Shown: positions 37,732 through 47,095, counted from the first letter of the stretch. The stretch is 64,000 nt of DNA from Kiloniella spongiae (GCF_001026905.1 NZ_LAQL01000017.1:1-64000); one strand, 5' to 3'. The notes: generated by a model from the letters alone, not told the origin. Program-made: numbers and translations.

Positions 37732-39432
37732 ATGCTTTCTTCAATAGCAATAAAAATGCGGCCAGAAGCCGAAGTCATGAACCTAGAGCGCTTAGGCTCT
37801 ATACACTCATCAACTCTCAGTTTTATGCGAACTTTGGTGCGCAGAATTATGAAGGAAGAGTGGAGATTTGAACATCAGCTTTTTGATTTGGATGAAAATG
37901 GTTATGGAACGGCCATTTATCGGATAACAACACCTAATGATACATTCAGTTTTGTACTGTTTTCTGATCATCTTTCCGATGAAGATCGAAGCGATCGCGT
38001 CATTGCCACGCGTTGGGATTTGACGATGGCGTTGTGTGAAGGTGTGGTCGATGATGTATGGCTGGAAAATTTAAGGCAAAATGTTCCGATACAGGAAGCT
38101 GGACGTGTAGATGCGCGTGTCTTTAGTTTATCCCGTGCAAACAGAAGCTCTCGCCTATTTGACTATGTTTTGAATGAGCTGTGCGCAGGGCGACAACCAA
38201 ACGTTGATCGTATCGCGCAAGTTGGTTACCTTTATCGAACAACCGCAGTTTATGGTAGCGGAAAACTTGGCATGGCTGATTGGAATAAAGTCAGTAAAAA
38301 TTTCAAGGACTTTAATCGTCCCTTCGCCCCGGAAATGTTTATTTGTTATTTGCTACGTCAGTTCAGCCTGGATCAAATCGAACACATTGCTAAGAAGCGT
38401 GCCGGAGATAAGGCGGTCGCAATTGATGATCAGATCAAGCGATATTTCGGTATTGGAAATTCAACTGGATTAGGAATGGCACCATATTTGGTGAATCATG
38501 GTGAACTGCTAAGCCAGTGGATTGAAATGCGTGAGACTGCATTGGTTCAGGTTCTGCATAAAGTACGCCCAACAACAAGGCGTGTTGAGCTGTTTCATGA
38601 TTTACTGAAGCGCGCTGCTATACATTTCCAGGAAACCAATACTGAGGATCAAGAACAAACAGAACGAAATAAAATACTCGTAAAAGAATTGGCTGAAGTT
38701 AAAAGTTGGTTATCTGCACAAGAAGGTCAACTTGATACATGGAGTGTTTTATCTGTTCATGCCAAACAGACCTGGAGCTTGGAAACACAGGAATTAATTC
38801 ACTCCATTTGTATGGAGATTCATCCTGAACTGGTGAATGATTTAGAAGAAACATGCACTGTTGTTCCTAATCCGGTACTGGATCCGGAAGTCTCGACAAA
38901 AGCCTTATCCAAATTGATTGAAGAAAGATATGGCTGGGCATTGGATATTGATTTTTCAAAGCCTGAGGCCTGTGATGCTTTTTGGTATAGATCTGAAGAG
39001 AAACTGGAACCCAGGCTTGGGTTTATCGGGGCTGATCCTGGTGTCGAGAAACAGATGCCGTTGCCGATTGGACGACGGGTTCGTGATTGTTATGACCTCT
39101 TGATTGATGATGTCAAAGAATACCCTGAAAGTGATGTCATTCATTTCTTGCTAAGACATCCATCTCAAAAAAGTATCGTGCGTCGCGTTCAAACCATGAC
39201 AAAACACCGATTTGCAGAAATTCAAGCCAATCTTTCAGATCGTAATATACGACCAATGGATATGTTGCGGTGTAAACTCGCATTCTTTGGCGTTAGTAAA
39301 TTTGATCCGAGATCAAAATTATGGGTGCGTAATACGATGTATCAAGGAGCACCGTTAGTCAGTGATATTGGTCAACCGTATGGCAGTTGGTTTTTACCTC
39401 TTAAACCCGTTCTAGAGGAGAACAGAAAATGA
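37732..39432 (+). CDS. Uncharacterised 566-aa protein, partner of a DUF3726 protein
   Basis: I do not recognise the family. No signal peptide, no membrane segments; largely helical and charged, with a region 200-320 that looks solvent-exposed and helical and a C-terminal block with GADPGVEKQMPLPIGRRVRDCYDLL. It begins MLSSIAIKMRPEAE after a GGAGG ribosome site. Its stop overlaps the start of the DUF3726 gene (ATGA), so the two products are made together and may form a complex. The upstream LysR gene and palindrome suggest conditional expression. No catalytic motif can be named with confidence. Confidence 0.85.
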   Translation: MLSSIAIKMRPEAEVMNLERLGSIHSSTLSFMRTLVRRIMKEEWRFEHQLFDLDENGYGTAIYRITTPNDTFSFVLFSDHLSDEDRSDRVIATRWDLTMALCEGVVDDVWLENLRQNVPIQEAGRVDARVFSLSRANRSSRLFDYVLNELCAGRQPNVDRIAQVGYLYRTTAVYGSGKLGMADWNKVSKNFKDFNRPFAPEMFICYLLRQFSLDQIEHIAKKRAGDKAVAIDDQIKRYFGIGNSTGLGMAPYLVNHGELLSQWIEMRETALVQVLHKVRPTTRRVELFHDLLKRAAIHFQETNTEDQEQTERNKILVKELAEVKSWLSAQEGQLDTWSVLSVHAKQTWSLETQELIHSICMEIHPELVNDLEETCTVVPNPVLDPEVSTKALSKLIEERYGWALDIDFSKPEACDAFWYRSEEKLEPRLGFIGADPGVEKQMPLPIGRRVRDCYDLLIDDVKEYPESDVIHFLLRHPSQKSIVRRVQTMTKHRFAEIQANLSDRNIRPMDMLRCKLAFFGVSKFDPRSKLWVRNTMYQGAPLVSDIGQPYGSWFLPLKPVLEENRK

Positions 39433-40172
39433 AGGTTTCCCGGAATGAGATGATTACTGCCTTGTCACGGGCTTACGAAGGGGCTGGCCATCATATTGGT
39501 GATTATGATGATGCTTCTCAAATGATCACATGGTCGCATATGTGTGGCTTGGGTGGATTTGATGATATTGAATTACCACCTTTGGGATCAAAAGGGGATG
39601 CGACGCCACGTCTATTGTTCGAAACTTCGGATCTTGCTGTTATCAATGCTGGTGGTGCTGATGTATGTGAACACGGAATACTGGCTGCAAATTTGGCTTT
39701 TTCAAAAGCACAGAAATCTGGTTTTGCCATTGTCCAACTTGAAAAATGTCTCTATCCCAAGTTAATTTTGCACTGTTTGTCCTTGATTGCGCAAAAGGGT
39801 GTATATGTTGCGGCTTACTGGATGGATAATTTTGGATCACATGGGGTAAGTTTTGAACGCGGTGCTATTTTCCCGAATTACTGGGTGACGGAAAAGGAGC
39901 AGTGTGATAGCCAGTCTGATTATTCTACAGTTACAATAATTTGTACAACAAGCCCTGCCTTTCTGGCAGATGCGATCGGACATCAGGCCGAGCATCCAGA
40001 ATTAAGACATGTTGATTATTCAGCAATTCAACTTTCTGCTAATTATATGGAAGCATTGGAAAAGGGCATTTCTGTTGAGCAAAATAGCTGGGGTGCTTTG
40101 AATATGGCTGCTTGGCCTATTCTTGTTCCTGACAGTAAACAGTCCCGTGCAGGTGCAGGACCGGGTGATTAG
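39429..40172 (+). CDS. DUF3726 domain-containing protein
   Basis: 247 aa. The N-terminal block VSRNEMITALSRAYEGAG followed by a WSHMCGLGGFDD stretch, and the C-terminal VPDSKQSRAGAGPGD, match what I recall of DUF3726: an N-terminal SxNExxxxxxKAARGAG motif and a C-terminal VPxSExSRxxGAG motif. The pattern is faintly like the N terminus of the Ldh_2 (malate/lactate dehydrogenase-2) fold, but I cannot show a cofactor site. It overlaps the 566-aa gene by 4 bp, so the two are translationally coupled. Function unknown. Confidence 0.8.
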   Translation: MKVSRNEMITALSRAYEGAGHHIGDYDDASQMITWSHMCGLGGFDDIELPPLGSKGDATPRLLFETSDLAVINAGGADVCEHGILAANLAFSKAQKSGFAIVQLEKCLYPKLILHCLSLIAQKGVYVAAYWMDNFGSHGVSFERGAIFPNYWVTEKEQCDSQSDYSTVTIICTTSPAFLADAIGHQAEHPELRHVDYSAIQLSANYMEALEKGISVEQNSWGALNMAAWPILVPDSKQSRAGAGPGD

Positions 40173-40208
40173 AAAAGAAAGCTTGATGACGTAAACAATG
40201 AAGCGTTG

Positions 40209-40241
40209 TGGGGCTATTACTCTCGAAGAGTAATAGCCCCA
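40209..40241. terminator. Bidirectional terminator between convergent genes
   Basis: 15-bp perfect stem (TGGGGCTATTACTCT / AGAGTAATAGCCCCA) with a 3-nt loop, between the DUF3726 stop and the 3' end of the LysE gene. Little U-tract on either side. Confidence 0.7.
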
Positions 40242-40279
40242 AGAGTTTGAAAATGATAGTTTGTAGCGTGATTGTCTTT

Positions 40280-40930
40280 TTAGTTACTGGTAAAGGCAAT
40301 GCGAATAGCCATGCCACCTAAAATTGTTGCCGTCGCCCAACGCAGCAATGTTTTGACACGCTGACTTGCTTTCACCTTTGCTGCCGCGAAAGAGGTCAGG
40401 AGGATAAGCACGACAAAAACAATGTAGCCGTTGATATTAAACAGAAGTCCTAAGGCGAGTGTTTGCCGCACCACGTCCTGAGGCGCTGCATCGATAAATT
40501 GGGGAAGAAAGGCGAGCATAAAAAGACCGATCTTAGGGTTTAAAAGATTGGTCATGGCGCCTTCCATAATAATACGTCCATTTTTATATCTGGATGAATG
40601 TGATTGTGTCCCGTTTTTTGTGGGACGTTGTGGCTGGGACGTTAGAATTTTATATGCGATATAAAAAAGATAAATCGCACCCGCAATTTTGAGTGTCAGA
40701 AAAGCAGTCTCCGACGCAGCAAGAAGTGCTGATATTCCAAGTGCTGAAGCTGTGGCATGTACCATTGATCCCAAGCTAATACCTAAAGCAGCAAGTAACC
40801 CTGCTTTCTTCCCCTGATCTGTTGTCTTGGCAAGAACATAGGCCATATCAACGCCGGGCGTTAAATTCAAGGCGATCCCGGCAAGAATGAAGGGAATAAG
40901 TAACGACAAATCAGGAAGAAGCTGTGGCAT
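40280..40930 (-). CDS. LysE-family amino acid exporter
   Basis: 216 aa with about six hydrophobic segments. The N-terminal block LTPGVDMAYVLAKTTDQG is the LysE/RhtB signature, followed by GLLAALGISLGSMVHA. Inner-membrane efflux of amino acids or analogues; substrate not predictable. It converges with the DUF3726 gene; the DUF805 gene lies upstream on the same strand but is separated by its own terminator. Confidence 0.9.
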   Translation of the reverse strand: MPQLLPDLSLLIPFILAGIALNLTPGVDMAYVLAKTTDQGKKAGLLAALGISLGSMVHATASALGISALLAASETAFLTLKIAGAIYLFYIAYKILTSQPQRPTKNGTQSHSSRYKNGRIIMEGAMTNLLNPKIGLFMLAFLPQFIDAAPQDVVRQTLALGLLFNINGYIVFVVLILLTSFAAAKVKASQRVKTLLRWATATILGGMAIRIAFTSN

Positions 40931-40944
40931 GCTTAATACTCATA

Positions 40945-40983
40945 ATAAAGCCCGTAGGATTTGGTTCATCCTACGGGCTTTAT
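40945..40983 (-). terminator. Terminator of the DUF805 gene
   Basis: 16-bp perfect stem (ATAAAGCCCGTAGGAT and its complement) with a 7-nt loop, 15 bp past the DUF805 stop on the minus strand and before the lysE-like start. Confidence 0.88.
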
Positions 40984-40998
40984 AATCAATGAAAAGCT

Positions 40999-41427
40999 TT
41001 ATTCAAAAACTTCGTTGATATTCTGTTCTTCCGGGAAACGTGAAGGGCCAAAACGATTTGGACCTGCTGTTCCTCTCAGGAAGCCATTTTCGACTAACGC
41101 CCAAATACCGCCAATATATGGAACTAAGTTAATCAAAATCCACCATCCACTTTTATCTCTATCGTGCCAACGTTTGATTTGGACAACAATAGTTGAATAA
41201 ATTGATAGCAGGAAAAAGATGATGGTTAATACTGGGTACCCATCATTTATTGCCGCAAATTGATCAAAAATTATAGTAATAATCAAGATTACAAAATAAG
41301 GTAAAAAGTAACGAAGCCAATAATCAGAACGTGTAATTCTGCCTTGTGCAGAAAGTAAAAACCATTTCCAGGAAAAGTCCTGGCTACCTGAAGCCACGGG
41401 TGGCTGTGTCATTGTGGAATCTGTCAT
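40999..41427 (-). CDS. DUF805 inner-membrane protein
   Basis: 142 aa from the ATG at 41427, chosen because GGGGGGA lies 6 nt before it; the upstream ATG at 41448 would place this site inside the gene. DUF805 pattern: a short cytosolic start, FSWKWFLLSAQGRITRSDYW, then four hydrophobic segments, with KRWHDRDKSGWW between the second and third pair and a charged C terminus. The family is widespread and of unknown function, sometimes linked to membrane stress. Confidence 0.87.
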   Translation of the reverse strand: MTDSTMTQPPVASGSQDFSWKWFLLSAQGRITRSDYWLRYFLPYFVILIITIIFDQFAAINDGYPVLTIIFFLLSIYSTIVVQIKRWHDRDKSGWWILINLVPYIGGIWALVENGFLRGTAGPNRFGPSRFPEEQNINEVFE

Positions 41428-41680
41428 AAAAAATCCCCCCAGATTCATTGAACAAAATAGAAACTCACTTAAGAACGATTTAAGTCGGTTGTCTACATAA
41501 CATTATTATAGTTGTGATTCTATCGTTTTTATCTCGGACATTTGTATCGTAATTGAGAAATATCCCGCAAGTAATTCAGGTGTTAACGCCGTCAAGAATT
41601 ATGGCTGGAACATTGACCTTTTCGTATCTGTATGGTCAAAAGCAGGTATAAATCAATTTCACAAAGAAACTTGTAATAAA

Positions 41681-43294
41681 ATGTCGTCAGGAACCCTAAG
41701 CGAAAACCGCGTATTTCTGTTTGATTCCACTTTGCGTGATGGACAGCAAACACAGGGAGTTGATTTCTCTGTTGCTGATAAAATTGCGATTGCCATGGGA
41801 TTGGATACGATTGGCGTTGATTATATTGAGGGGGGATGGCCGGGGGCCAATCCGACGGATAATGAGTTTTTTAACGAACGTCCTGATCTTAAAGGAGCGC
41901 AATTCGTTGCTTTTGGAATGACACGACGTCCCGGGCGGTCTGCTGAAAATGATCCGGGACTTGCGCCGTTGGTCAATTCGGCTGCTGATGCTGCCTGCAT
42001 TGTGGGTAAGACGTGGGATTTCCATGTGGATGTTGCGTTGGATATTCCAAGAACAGAAAACATCGACATGATTGGCGAGTCCATTGCTTTTCTGAAAGCG
42101 CGTAAAAGCGAAGCGATGTTCGATGCGGAACATTTCTTTGATGGCTACAAAGCAAATCCTCAGTTTGCCATGGACTGCCTTTTATCTGCTTATGACGCCG
42201 GGGCGCGCTGGATCGTTCTTTGTGATACCAATGGCGGGACATTGCCACAGGAAATCCGCCAAATCGTGAGTGACGTGACGGATAAAATCCCCGGAACGCA
42301 TCTTGGCATTCATTGTCATAATGATACTGAGAACGCGGTTGCGAACTCACTGGCGGCGGTTGAAGCAGGCGCGCGTCAAATTCAGGGAACTCTTAATGGA
42401 TTGGGCGAGCGATGTGGCAATGCAAACCTTGTTTCGCTGATACCATCGCTAAAGCTTAAAACAACCTACGATGTCGGTGTTAGTGAAGAGCAACTCAAAC
42501 GCTTGACGTCTGTGTCTCATATGTTGGATGAGCGCCTGAACCGTGCTTCATCCAGTAACGCCGCTTATGTCGGACAGTCTGCCTTTACGCATAAGGGTGG
42601 ATTGCATGTTTCGGCTGTTGAAAAAGATCCCAAGACATATGAACACATCAATCCGGAAGATGTGGGGAATAGGCGTCATATTGTCGTGTCGGATCAGGCG
42701 GGACGTTCGAACGTTTTGGCGATGTTCCGGGATATGAATATCAATCTTGATGTTCAGGATAACGGCAAGATGACAACCTTGCTGCAACGGGTAAAAGATC
42801 GTGAATACGAAGGCTATTCCTATGATGGTGCCGAGGCCAGTTTTGAATTATTAGCGCGACGGGCCTTTGGCGAAGTTCCCAAATATTTCGTGCTTTCGCG
42901 CTTTCGTGTAATGGATGATCGACGCTGGGATGCAAAGCATAATCTGGTGACTGAATCAGAAGCCACAGTCCGTCTGGACGTCGGTGGGAATGAAATCATG
43001 GAAGTCTCGACTGGTAATGGTCCGGTAAACGCGTTGGATTGTGCTCTACGGAAAGCCTTGCTGCCTTTCTATCCGGAACTTGAGGACATGGTCCTACTTG
43101 ATTATAAAGTGCGCATTCTAACGCCACAGGATGGAACGCGAGCGGTGACTCGTGTGATGATTGAATCAGGGGACAGCACAGGGCGTAGATGGACAACAGT
43201 CGGTGTGTCACCAAATATTATTGATGCGTCTTATAATGCGATAAATGATGGCATTACATGGAAGCTTTTCCATGAAAAAGCCAAAAGCATTTAA
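41681..43294 (+). CDS. cimA: (R)-citramalate synthase
   Basis: 537 aa. HMGL/TIM-barrel with the DSTLRDGQQTQGVDFS substrate and metal region at the N terminus, the catalytic stretch GIHCHNDTENAVANS and GTLNGLGERCGNANL, then a C-terminal LeuA allosteric dimerisation domain (about 410-530). The length and QTQGVDFS variant mark the CimA/AksA group rather than LeuA. It joins pyruvate and acetyl-CoA to citramalate, giving 2-oxobutyrate for isoleucine without threonine. The downstream rRNA/tRNA methylase gene is 33 bp away. Confidence 0.9.
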   Translation: MSSGTLSENRVFLFDSTLRDGQQTQGVDFSVADKIAIAMGLDTIGVDYIEGGWPGANPTDNEFFNERPDLKGAQFVAFGMTRRPGRSAENDPGLAPLVNSAADAACIVGKTWDFHVDVALDIPRTENIDMIGESIAFLKARKSEAMFDAEHFFDGYKANPQFAMDCLLSAYDAGARWIVLCDTNGGTLPQEIRQIVSDVTDKIPGTHLGIHCHNDTENAVANSLAAVEAGARQIQGTLNGLGERCGNANLVSLIPSLKLKTTYDVGVSEEQLKRLTSVSHMLDERLNRASSSNAAYVGQSAFTHKGGLHVSAVEKDPKTYEHINPEDVGNRRHIVVSDQAGRSNVLAMFRDMNINLDVQDNGKMTTLLQRVKDREYEGYSYDGAEASFELLARRAFGEVPKYFVLSRFRVMDDRRWDAKHNLVTESEATVRLDVGGNEIMEVSTGNGPVNALDCALRKALLPFYPELEDMVLLDYKVRILTPQDGTRAVTRVMIESGDSTGRRWTTVGVSPNIIDASYNAINDGITWKLFHEKAKSI

Positions 43295-43326
43295 ACAAGC
43301 GTTTGATTTCAAAAACGGAGAATACA

Positions 43327-44124
43327 GTGGCCGGTACTGATTCCACGCAAGCAACTTTGGCTCAAACATCAAAAACAGGTGGCCCAGCGATTATTCTGGT
43401 GAAGCCTCAGCTCGGTGAAAACATTGGTATGGTAACTCGTGCCATGTTGAACAATGGGCTTACTGAATTACGCCTTGTAAAGCCGAGGGATGGTTGGCCG
43501 AACCCTGCGGCGGAAGCATCGGCGGCAGGTGCTATTGAGGTACTGGAAAAAGCACAGGTTTTCGAAACGACAGAAGAGGCAATTGCTGATTTGCATAAAG
43601 TCTATGCGACCACGGCTCGCACACGGGATATGACAAAGCCAGTTGCTGTTCCGCATTATGCGGCCAAAGAAATGCGTGCTTTTGATCAATTCGGCCAGAA
43701 AGTTGGCGTGCTCTTTGGACCGGAAAAAGCTGGTTTGCACAATGATGATGTTGTTCTGGCGGATACTGTTATCTCAGTCCCGTTGAACCCCAAGTTTTCT
43801 TCCTTGAATTTAGCTCAGGCTGTCTTGTTGATTGCTTATGAATGGTTTCAACAGGGTGTTGATGTCCCGGATGAGGAACTCTTGCTCGGCAGCTCGCCAT
43901 TGGCGACAAAGGATGAGTTGCTAAATTTTTACAAACGTCTTGAGGCTGCGTTAGATGAATCGGGCTTTCTCTGGCCGCCAGAAAAACGCCCGAACATGGT
44001 ACGGAATTTACGGAATATTTTCCAACGTGCTCATTTAACTGATCAGGAAGTCAATACGTTGCACGGCGTGGTCAAGACTTTACAGCTAGGGCCTCGTGTT
44101 CAAAAGTCGCCAAAAAAGCAATAG
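43327..44124 (+). CDS. trmJ: tRNA (cytidine/uridine-2'-O-)-methyltransferase TrmJ-like, SPOUT family
   Basis: 265 aa from the GTG at 43327, which has CGGAG upstream; the frame could extend to a TTG at 43303. SPOUT knot features: PAIILVKPQLGENIGMVTRAMLN, GVLFGPEKAGLHNDDV, and SVPLNPKFSSLNLAQAV near the SAM site. A C-terminal helical extension (from about 175) is typical of TrmJ. It 2'-O-methylates position 32 of tRNA. Probably co-transcribed with cimA. Confidence 0.9.
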   Translation: MAGTDSTQATLAQTSKTGGPAIILVKPQLGENIGMVTRAMLNNGLTELRLVKPRDGWPNPAAEASAAGAIEVLEKAQVFETTEEAIADLHKVYATTARTRDMTKPVAVPHYAAKEMRAFDQFGQKVGVLFGPEKAGLHNDDVVLADTVISVPLNPKFSSLNLAQAVLLIAYEWFQQGVDVPDEELLLGSSPLATKDELLNFYKRLEAALDESGFLWPPEKRPNMVRNLRNIFQRAHLTDQEVNTLHGVVKTLQLGPRVQKSPKKQ

Positions 44125-44148
44125 ACGCAACTTCTCCTATTATGAAAG

Positions 44149-44196
44149 AAGAGCGCAAAATGAAGTGGTTAAACTTCTAATTCTGCGCTCTTTTTT
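44149..44196 (+). terminator. Terminator after trmJ
   Basis: AAGAGCGCA / TGCGCTCTT outer stem enclosing a GAAGT / ACTTC inner stem, followed by TTTTTTGTTTT. It ends right at the convergent M24 gene. Confidence 0.8.
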
Positions 44197-44199
44197 GTT

Positions 44200-45354
44200 T
44201 TATCCGTTTGAAATTAGATCAAGCGGCATCTTAGAGAGATTTTCACATCCATCTTTTGTGACGACAACCGTCTGTCCGGGGCACATGGCGGTGTTATTAT
44301 CGCTATCCATCAGAATCATGTGAAGAAAGAAAACCATATTCTCCTGCACTTCTACGGGATTGCCATGGTAGAACATTGGCCAATCCATCCAGTTCGGCGC
44401 AAAAGTGGTTCCAAGGCTGTATCCGGTGGCGTTCAATCGATGTTCCTGCATACCCGCTTCATCGGCAACCCGTGCGTAGGCATCAAAAACATCGCCGACA
44501 GCAGCGCCGGGTTTTAGCGTTTCCATACAAGCGGCCATGGCATCTGTTGCAACCTTATGCATCTCTATCTGGCGAACAGTTGGTGTACCGATCACGATGG
44601 TACGCATCATGGCAGCGTGATAGTGACGATAGGCTCCGGCCCATTCCAGTGTTATCTGATCTTCAGCATCAAGATGCCTGCGGCCAGTGAAATAACGACA
44701 AAGCAAAGCATCTTGGCCAGAGCCAATGATAAATTCATTTCCCGGATAATCACCACCACCTTTAAAGACAGCTCCTTGCATGGCGGCGAGGATATCACCT
44801 TCAAATGCTCCGGGCACGCAGAGCTCATTTGCTTCGCGTAGGGCATTATCGGCGAGCTCTGCTGCTTTGCGCACATACCCAAGCTCTGCAGGGCTTTTAA
44901 TGACCCTGAGTTGACTAATTAAATCAGAAGCATCTTCCAAGCGGCAGAAACAGTCTAGGGCAGCATACAGACGGCGTCCGTTTCTGGCCGTTAATCCATA
45001 GGATTCGAGCTCGACTCCAAAGGTCTTGTCTTTTCCTCCGTGCTCATCAAGAATCTTCCGAAGTTCCAATTCCGGTGTGGCATCGGGACCATCAACCCAT
45101 ATTCTGACATCATCGATAATGGACGTATGCCTAGCTTGCCGAAGATCTGCGGATCTGGTCAGCAAAGTCATTGTGCCGTCGGACCCGAGATAAAGGCACT
45201 GAAAGAAAACATAACCAAAGGTATCGTATCCGGTTAGGTAAAACATTGATTCTTGGCGGAAAATTAACATTCCATCCAAGTTCCTTTTCACCATTTCATT
45301 AATTGTATTCTGACGGCGTTGGGCGAGTTCCTCTTCGGAAAAGTGGATTGCCAT
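44200..45354 (-). CDS. M24-fold (creatinase/aminopeptidase P-like) hydrolase lacking metal ligands
   Basis: 384 aa from the ATG at 45354, which has GAGG 8 nt upstream; the open frame runs on to 45516 but without family features. N-terminal creatinase-like domain (YLTGYDTFGY) and C-terminal pita-bread domain. The five dinuclear-metal positions are not conserved: TLEWAGAYRHYHAAMMRT replaces the first Asp pair, GYSLG the His, and the two Glu sites near FFLHMIL and AMCPGQT are also gone. This resembles metal-free members such as creatinase and some ectoine hydrolases rather than prolidases. The substrate is unknown; no ectoine genes lie nearby. Confidence 0.85.
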   Translation of the reverse strand: MAIHFSEEELAQRRQNTINEMVKRNLDGMLIFRQESMFYLTGYDTFGYVFFQCLYLGSDGTMTLLTRSADLRQARHTSIIDDVRIWVDGPDATPELELRKILDEHGGKDKTFGVELESYGLTARNGRRLYAALDCFCRLEDASDLISQLRVIKSPAELGYVRKAAELADNALREANELCVPGAFEGDILAAMQGAVFKGGGDYPGNEFIIGSGQDALLCRYFTGRRHLDAEDQITLEWAGAYRHYHAAMMRTIVIGTPTVRQIEMHKVATDAMAACMETLKPGAAVGDVFDAYARVADEAGMQEHRLNATGYSLGTTFAPNWMDWPMFYHGNPVEVQENMVFFLHMILMDSDNNTAMCPGQTVVVTKDGCENLSKMPLDLISNG

Positions 45355-45504
45355 TGGCTTAACCTCGTAAAATGAGTAGTTCTGCAGACCTGCAGGAAAG
45401 ATGTAGAAAAGTATCTTACGCAGGCTTTGCAATCTGTACAGCGGGAAATAGGTTTGACTTTTGGATGTGTATCCGTATAGTCGCGCCTGCATTCCCGGGA
45501 AAGT

Positions 45505-45528
45505 GGGGCGGCCCAAGGCCTGTTCCCC
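45505..45528 (+). promoter_or_regulatory. Possible hairpin in the rpsD leader
   Basis: GGCC-CAA-GGCC stem capped inside a GGGG/CCCC pairing with an internal loop, about 50-75 nt upstream of the rpsD ATG. It could be a translational control element of the kind S4 uses elsewhere, but no conserved S4-binding pseudoknot can be shown. Confidence 0.25.
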
Positions 45529-45578
45529 GTCCTTAATTGGAACTACCGGGACACCAAACTAATGTATAGGATACAGAA

Positions 45579-46196
45579 ATGTCCAAGCGTATTGCTGCTA
45601 AATATAAGATTAATCGTCGTCTTGGCGTGAATCTTTGGGGTCGCCCTAAAAGCCCTCTAAACCGTCGTGACTACGGCCCAGGTCAGCATGGCCAGCGCCG
45701 CAAAGGTAAGACTTCTGATTTTGGTACACAGCTTATGGCCAAACAGAAGCTCAAAGGTTACTACGGCAACATCGGTGAAAAACAGTTCCGTCGTTACTTC
45801 GCAGAAGCTAACCGTCGTAAAGGTGATACAGGTCAAAACCTTGTTGGTATCCTTGAAAGTCGTTTGGACGCTGTTGTTTACCGTGCAAAATTCGTACCGA
45901 CAGTATTTGCTGCTCGTCAGTTCGTGAACCACGGTCACGTAACTGTAAACGGCAAAAAAGTCAACATTCCTTCTTATCTTGTTAAAGAAGGTGATGTAAT
46001 TGAAGTTAAAGAGAAAAGCCGTCAGATCCCTATGGTTCTGGAAGCTGTTGAATCTGTTGAGCGTGAAGTTCCAGAATATGTAAATTCCGACCTGAAAGCG
46101 ATGAAAGCTACTTTCGTTCGCGTTCCTGAACTTGCTGATATTCCATATCCAGTTCAGATGGAACCAAATCTGATCATCGAATTTTACTCCCGCTAA
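45579..46196 (+). CDS. rpsD: 30S ribosomal protein S4
   Basis: 205 aa, the normal length. N-terminal [24 protein letters not shown], then the S4 RNA-binding domain ([20 protein letters not shown], about 90-160). A primary 16S rRNA binding protein needed for small-subunit assembly. It is monocistronic here, with its own terminator, as in many alphaproteobacteria. ATG start. Confidence 0.97.
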   Translation: MSKRIAAKYKINRRLGVNLWGRPKSPLNRRDYGPGQHGQRRKGKTSDFGTQLMAKQKLKGYYGNIGEKQFRRYFAEANRRKGDTGQNLVGILESRLDAVVYRAKFVPTVFAARQFVNHGHVTVNGKKVNIPSYLVKEGDVIEVKEKSRQIPMVLEAVESVEREVPEYVNSDLKAMKATFVRVPELADIPYPVQMEPNLIIEFYSR

Positions 46197-46244
46197 TCGG
46201 GACAAAATTCTGCTAACGATTTTTGTTGGCATCAAATGGTTATT

Positions 46245-46279
46245 AAAAAAGGTTGTCAGTTATACTGGCAACCTTTTTT
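46245..46279 (+). terminator. Terminator after rpsD
   Basis: AAAAAAGGTTGTCAG / CTGGCAACCTTTTTT arms (one G-U) with a 5-nt loop and a T-rich end, about 50 bp past the stop. Confidence 0.88.
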
Positions 46280-46378
46280 GTTTGAGCAATATTAAAGCAC
46301 ACAGTCTCTCTTGGGTTTGACTCCGTTGAGCTTGGCTCTAATGAGGCTGGATTGCTGTTTACTGTTTATGAGCTTGGG

Positions 46379-46717
46379 TTAAAAGCTGTCAATTCCTGGT
46401 ACCTTGCACTCACCTCTGGTGAATATTTGTTTTACATGACCAAAGCGATGTTGTGCTATTTTCAGATAACCTTTGCAATTATGAAAGCGAATAAAGGTAT
46501 CGTAACCTTCAATACGTTGCCTTCTGTCATTACTGGTACCACGTTCAAGCGTTGTTTGTGATTTAATGCTACTTTGATCAACATTGTACTTGGTCAGTAC
46601 TTCTTTTACTTGGGTAGGGTAGGGATTAGGCGCGGCTGCATTTGCAGGTAATATCAGGATACTACCCAAGAATAGAGTACTGGAGGCTATTAAAGCAGGG
46701 GATGTAAAGTGTTTCAT
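46379..46717 (-). CDS. Small secreted hypothetical protein
   Basis: 112 aa with a convincing signal peptide (residues 1-28, ending PANA-AA). The mature part is about 84 residues, basic, with NRHNCKGYL-like and GECKVPG segments holding two Cys (a possible disulfide). No known domain recognised. It converges with rpsD. Existence as a real gene is supported by the signal peptide and by occupying an otherwise empty region. Confidence 0.6.
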   Translation of the reverse strand: MKHFTSPALIASSTLFLGSILILPANAAAPNPYPTQVKEVLTKYNVDQSSIKSQTTLERGTSNDRRQRIEGYDTFIRFHNCKGYLKIAQHRFGHVKQIFTRGECKVPGIDSF

Positions 46718-47095
46718 CGGTCGTTATCTCTTTGGTTATAAATTGTCAGGGGGACGATTTATAAATAGTTGTAGCTAAAGAGATTTAAATGCCTGAATAG
46801 AATTAGATACATCATCTTATTGTGAGAATTCGTTGAGTTTTCGAGCATAAACTTGAATTATTAGCCACAAAAATACGCGATAAGGGTTTTGGCGTTATTC
46901 TTTGTAATATGATGTAACTAACTAATATGTCCGTAATTTTTGATTTCGTTGTTGGAAGAATGAATTGATATTTGCCAGCTTAGGCATTTCAAAAGCTATC
47001 ACAGTGGTGTGAGCTCTTTTATAAATAGCGGGTAAAATAAAAGGCCGCCCAAGGCGACCTTTTATTTTAGTAATACGCGAAAGATCCGAGAAAGC
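46718..47095. other. Intergenic region
   Basis: 378 bp, AT-rich, containing the promoter of the small secreted protein on the minus strand and, at its right end, the terminator of grxD. Nothing else found. Confidence 0.5.
47034..47068 (-). terminator. Terminator of the bolA-grxD genes
   Basis: AAAATAAAAGG / CCTTTTATTTT outer stem continued by GCC/GGC, tight loop, U-rich on the minus strand, 28 bp past the grxD stop. Confidence 0.82.

Noticed and set aside
44200-45516. Longer M24 protein starting at 45516
   Set aside because: The first 54 residues have no family features, and a good GAGG ribosome site precedes the ATG at 45354.
45657-46235. Minus-strand 192-aa frame opposite rpsD
   Set aside because: Shadow of the highly biased rpsD coding sequence.
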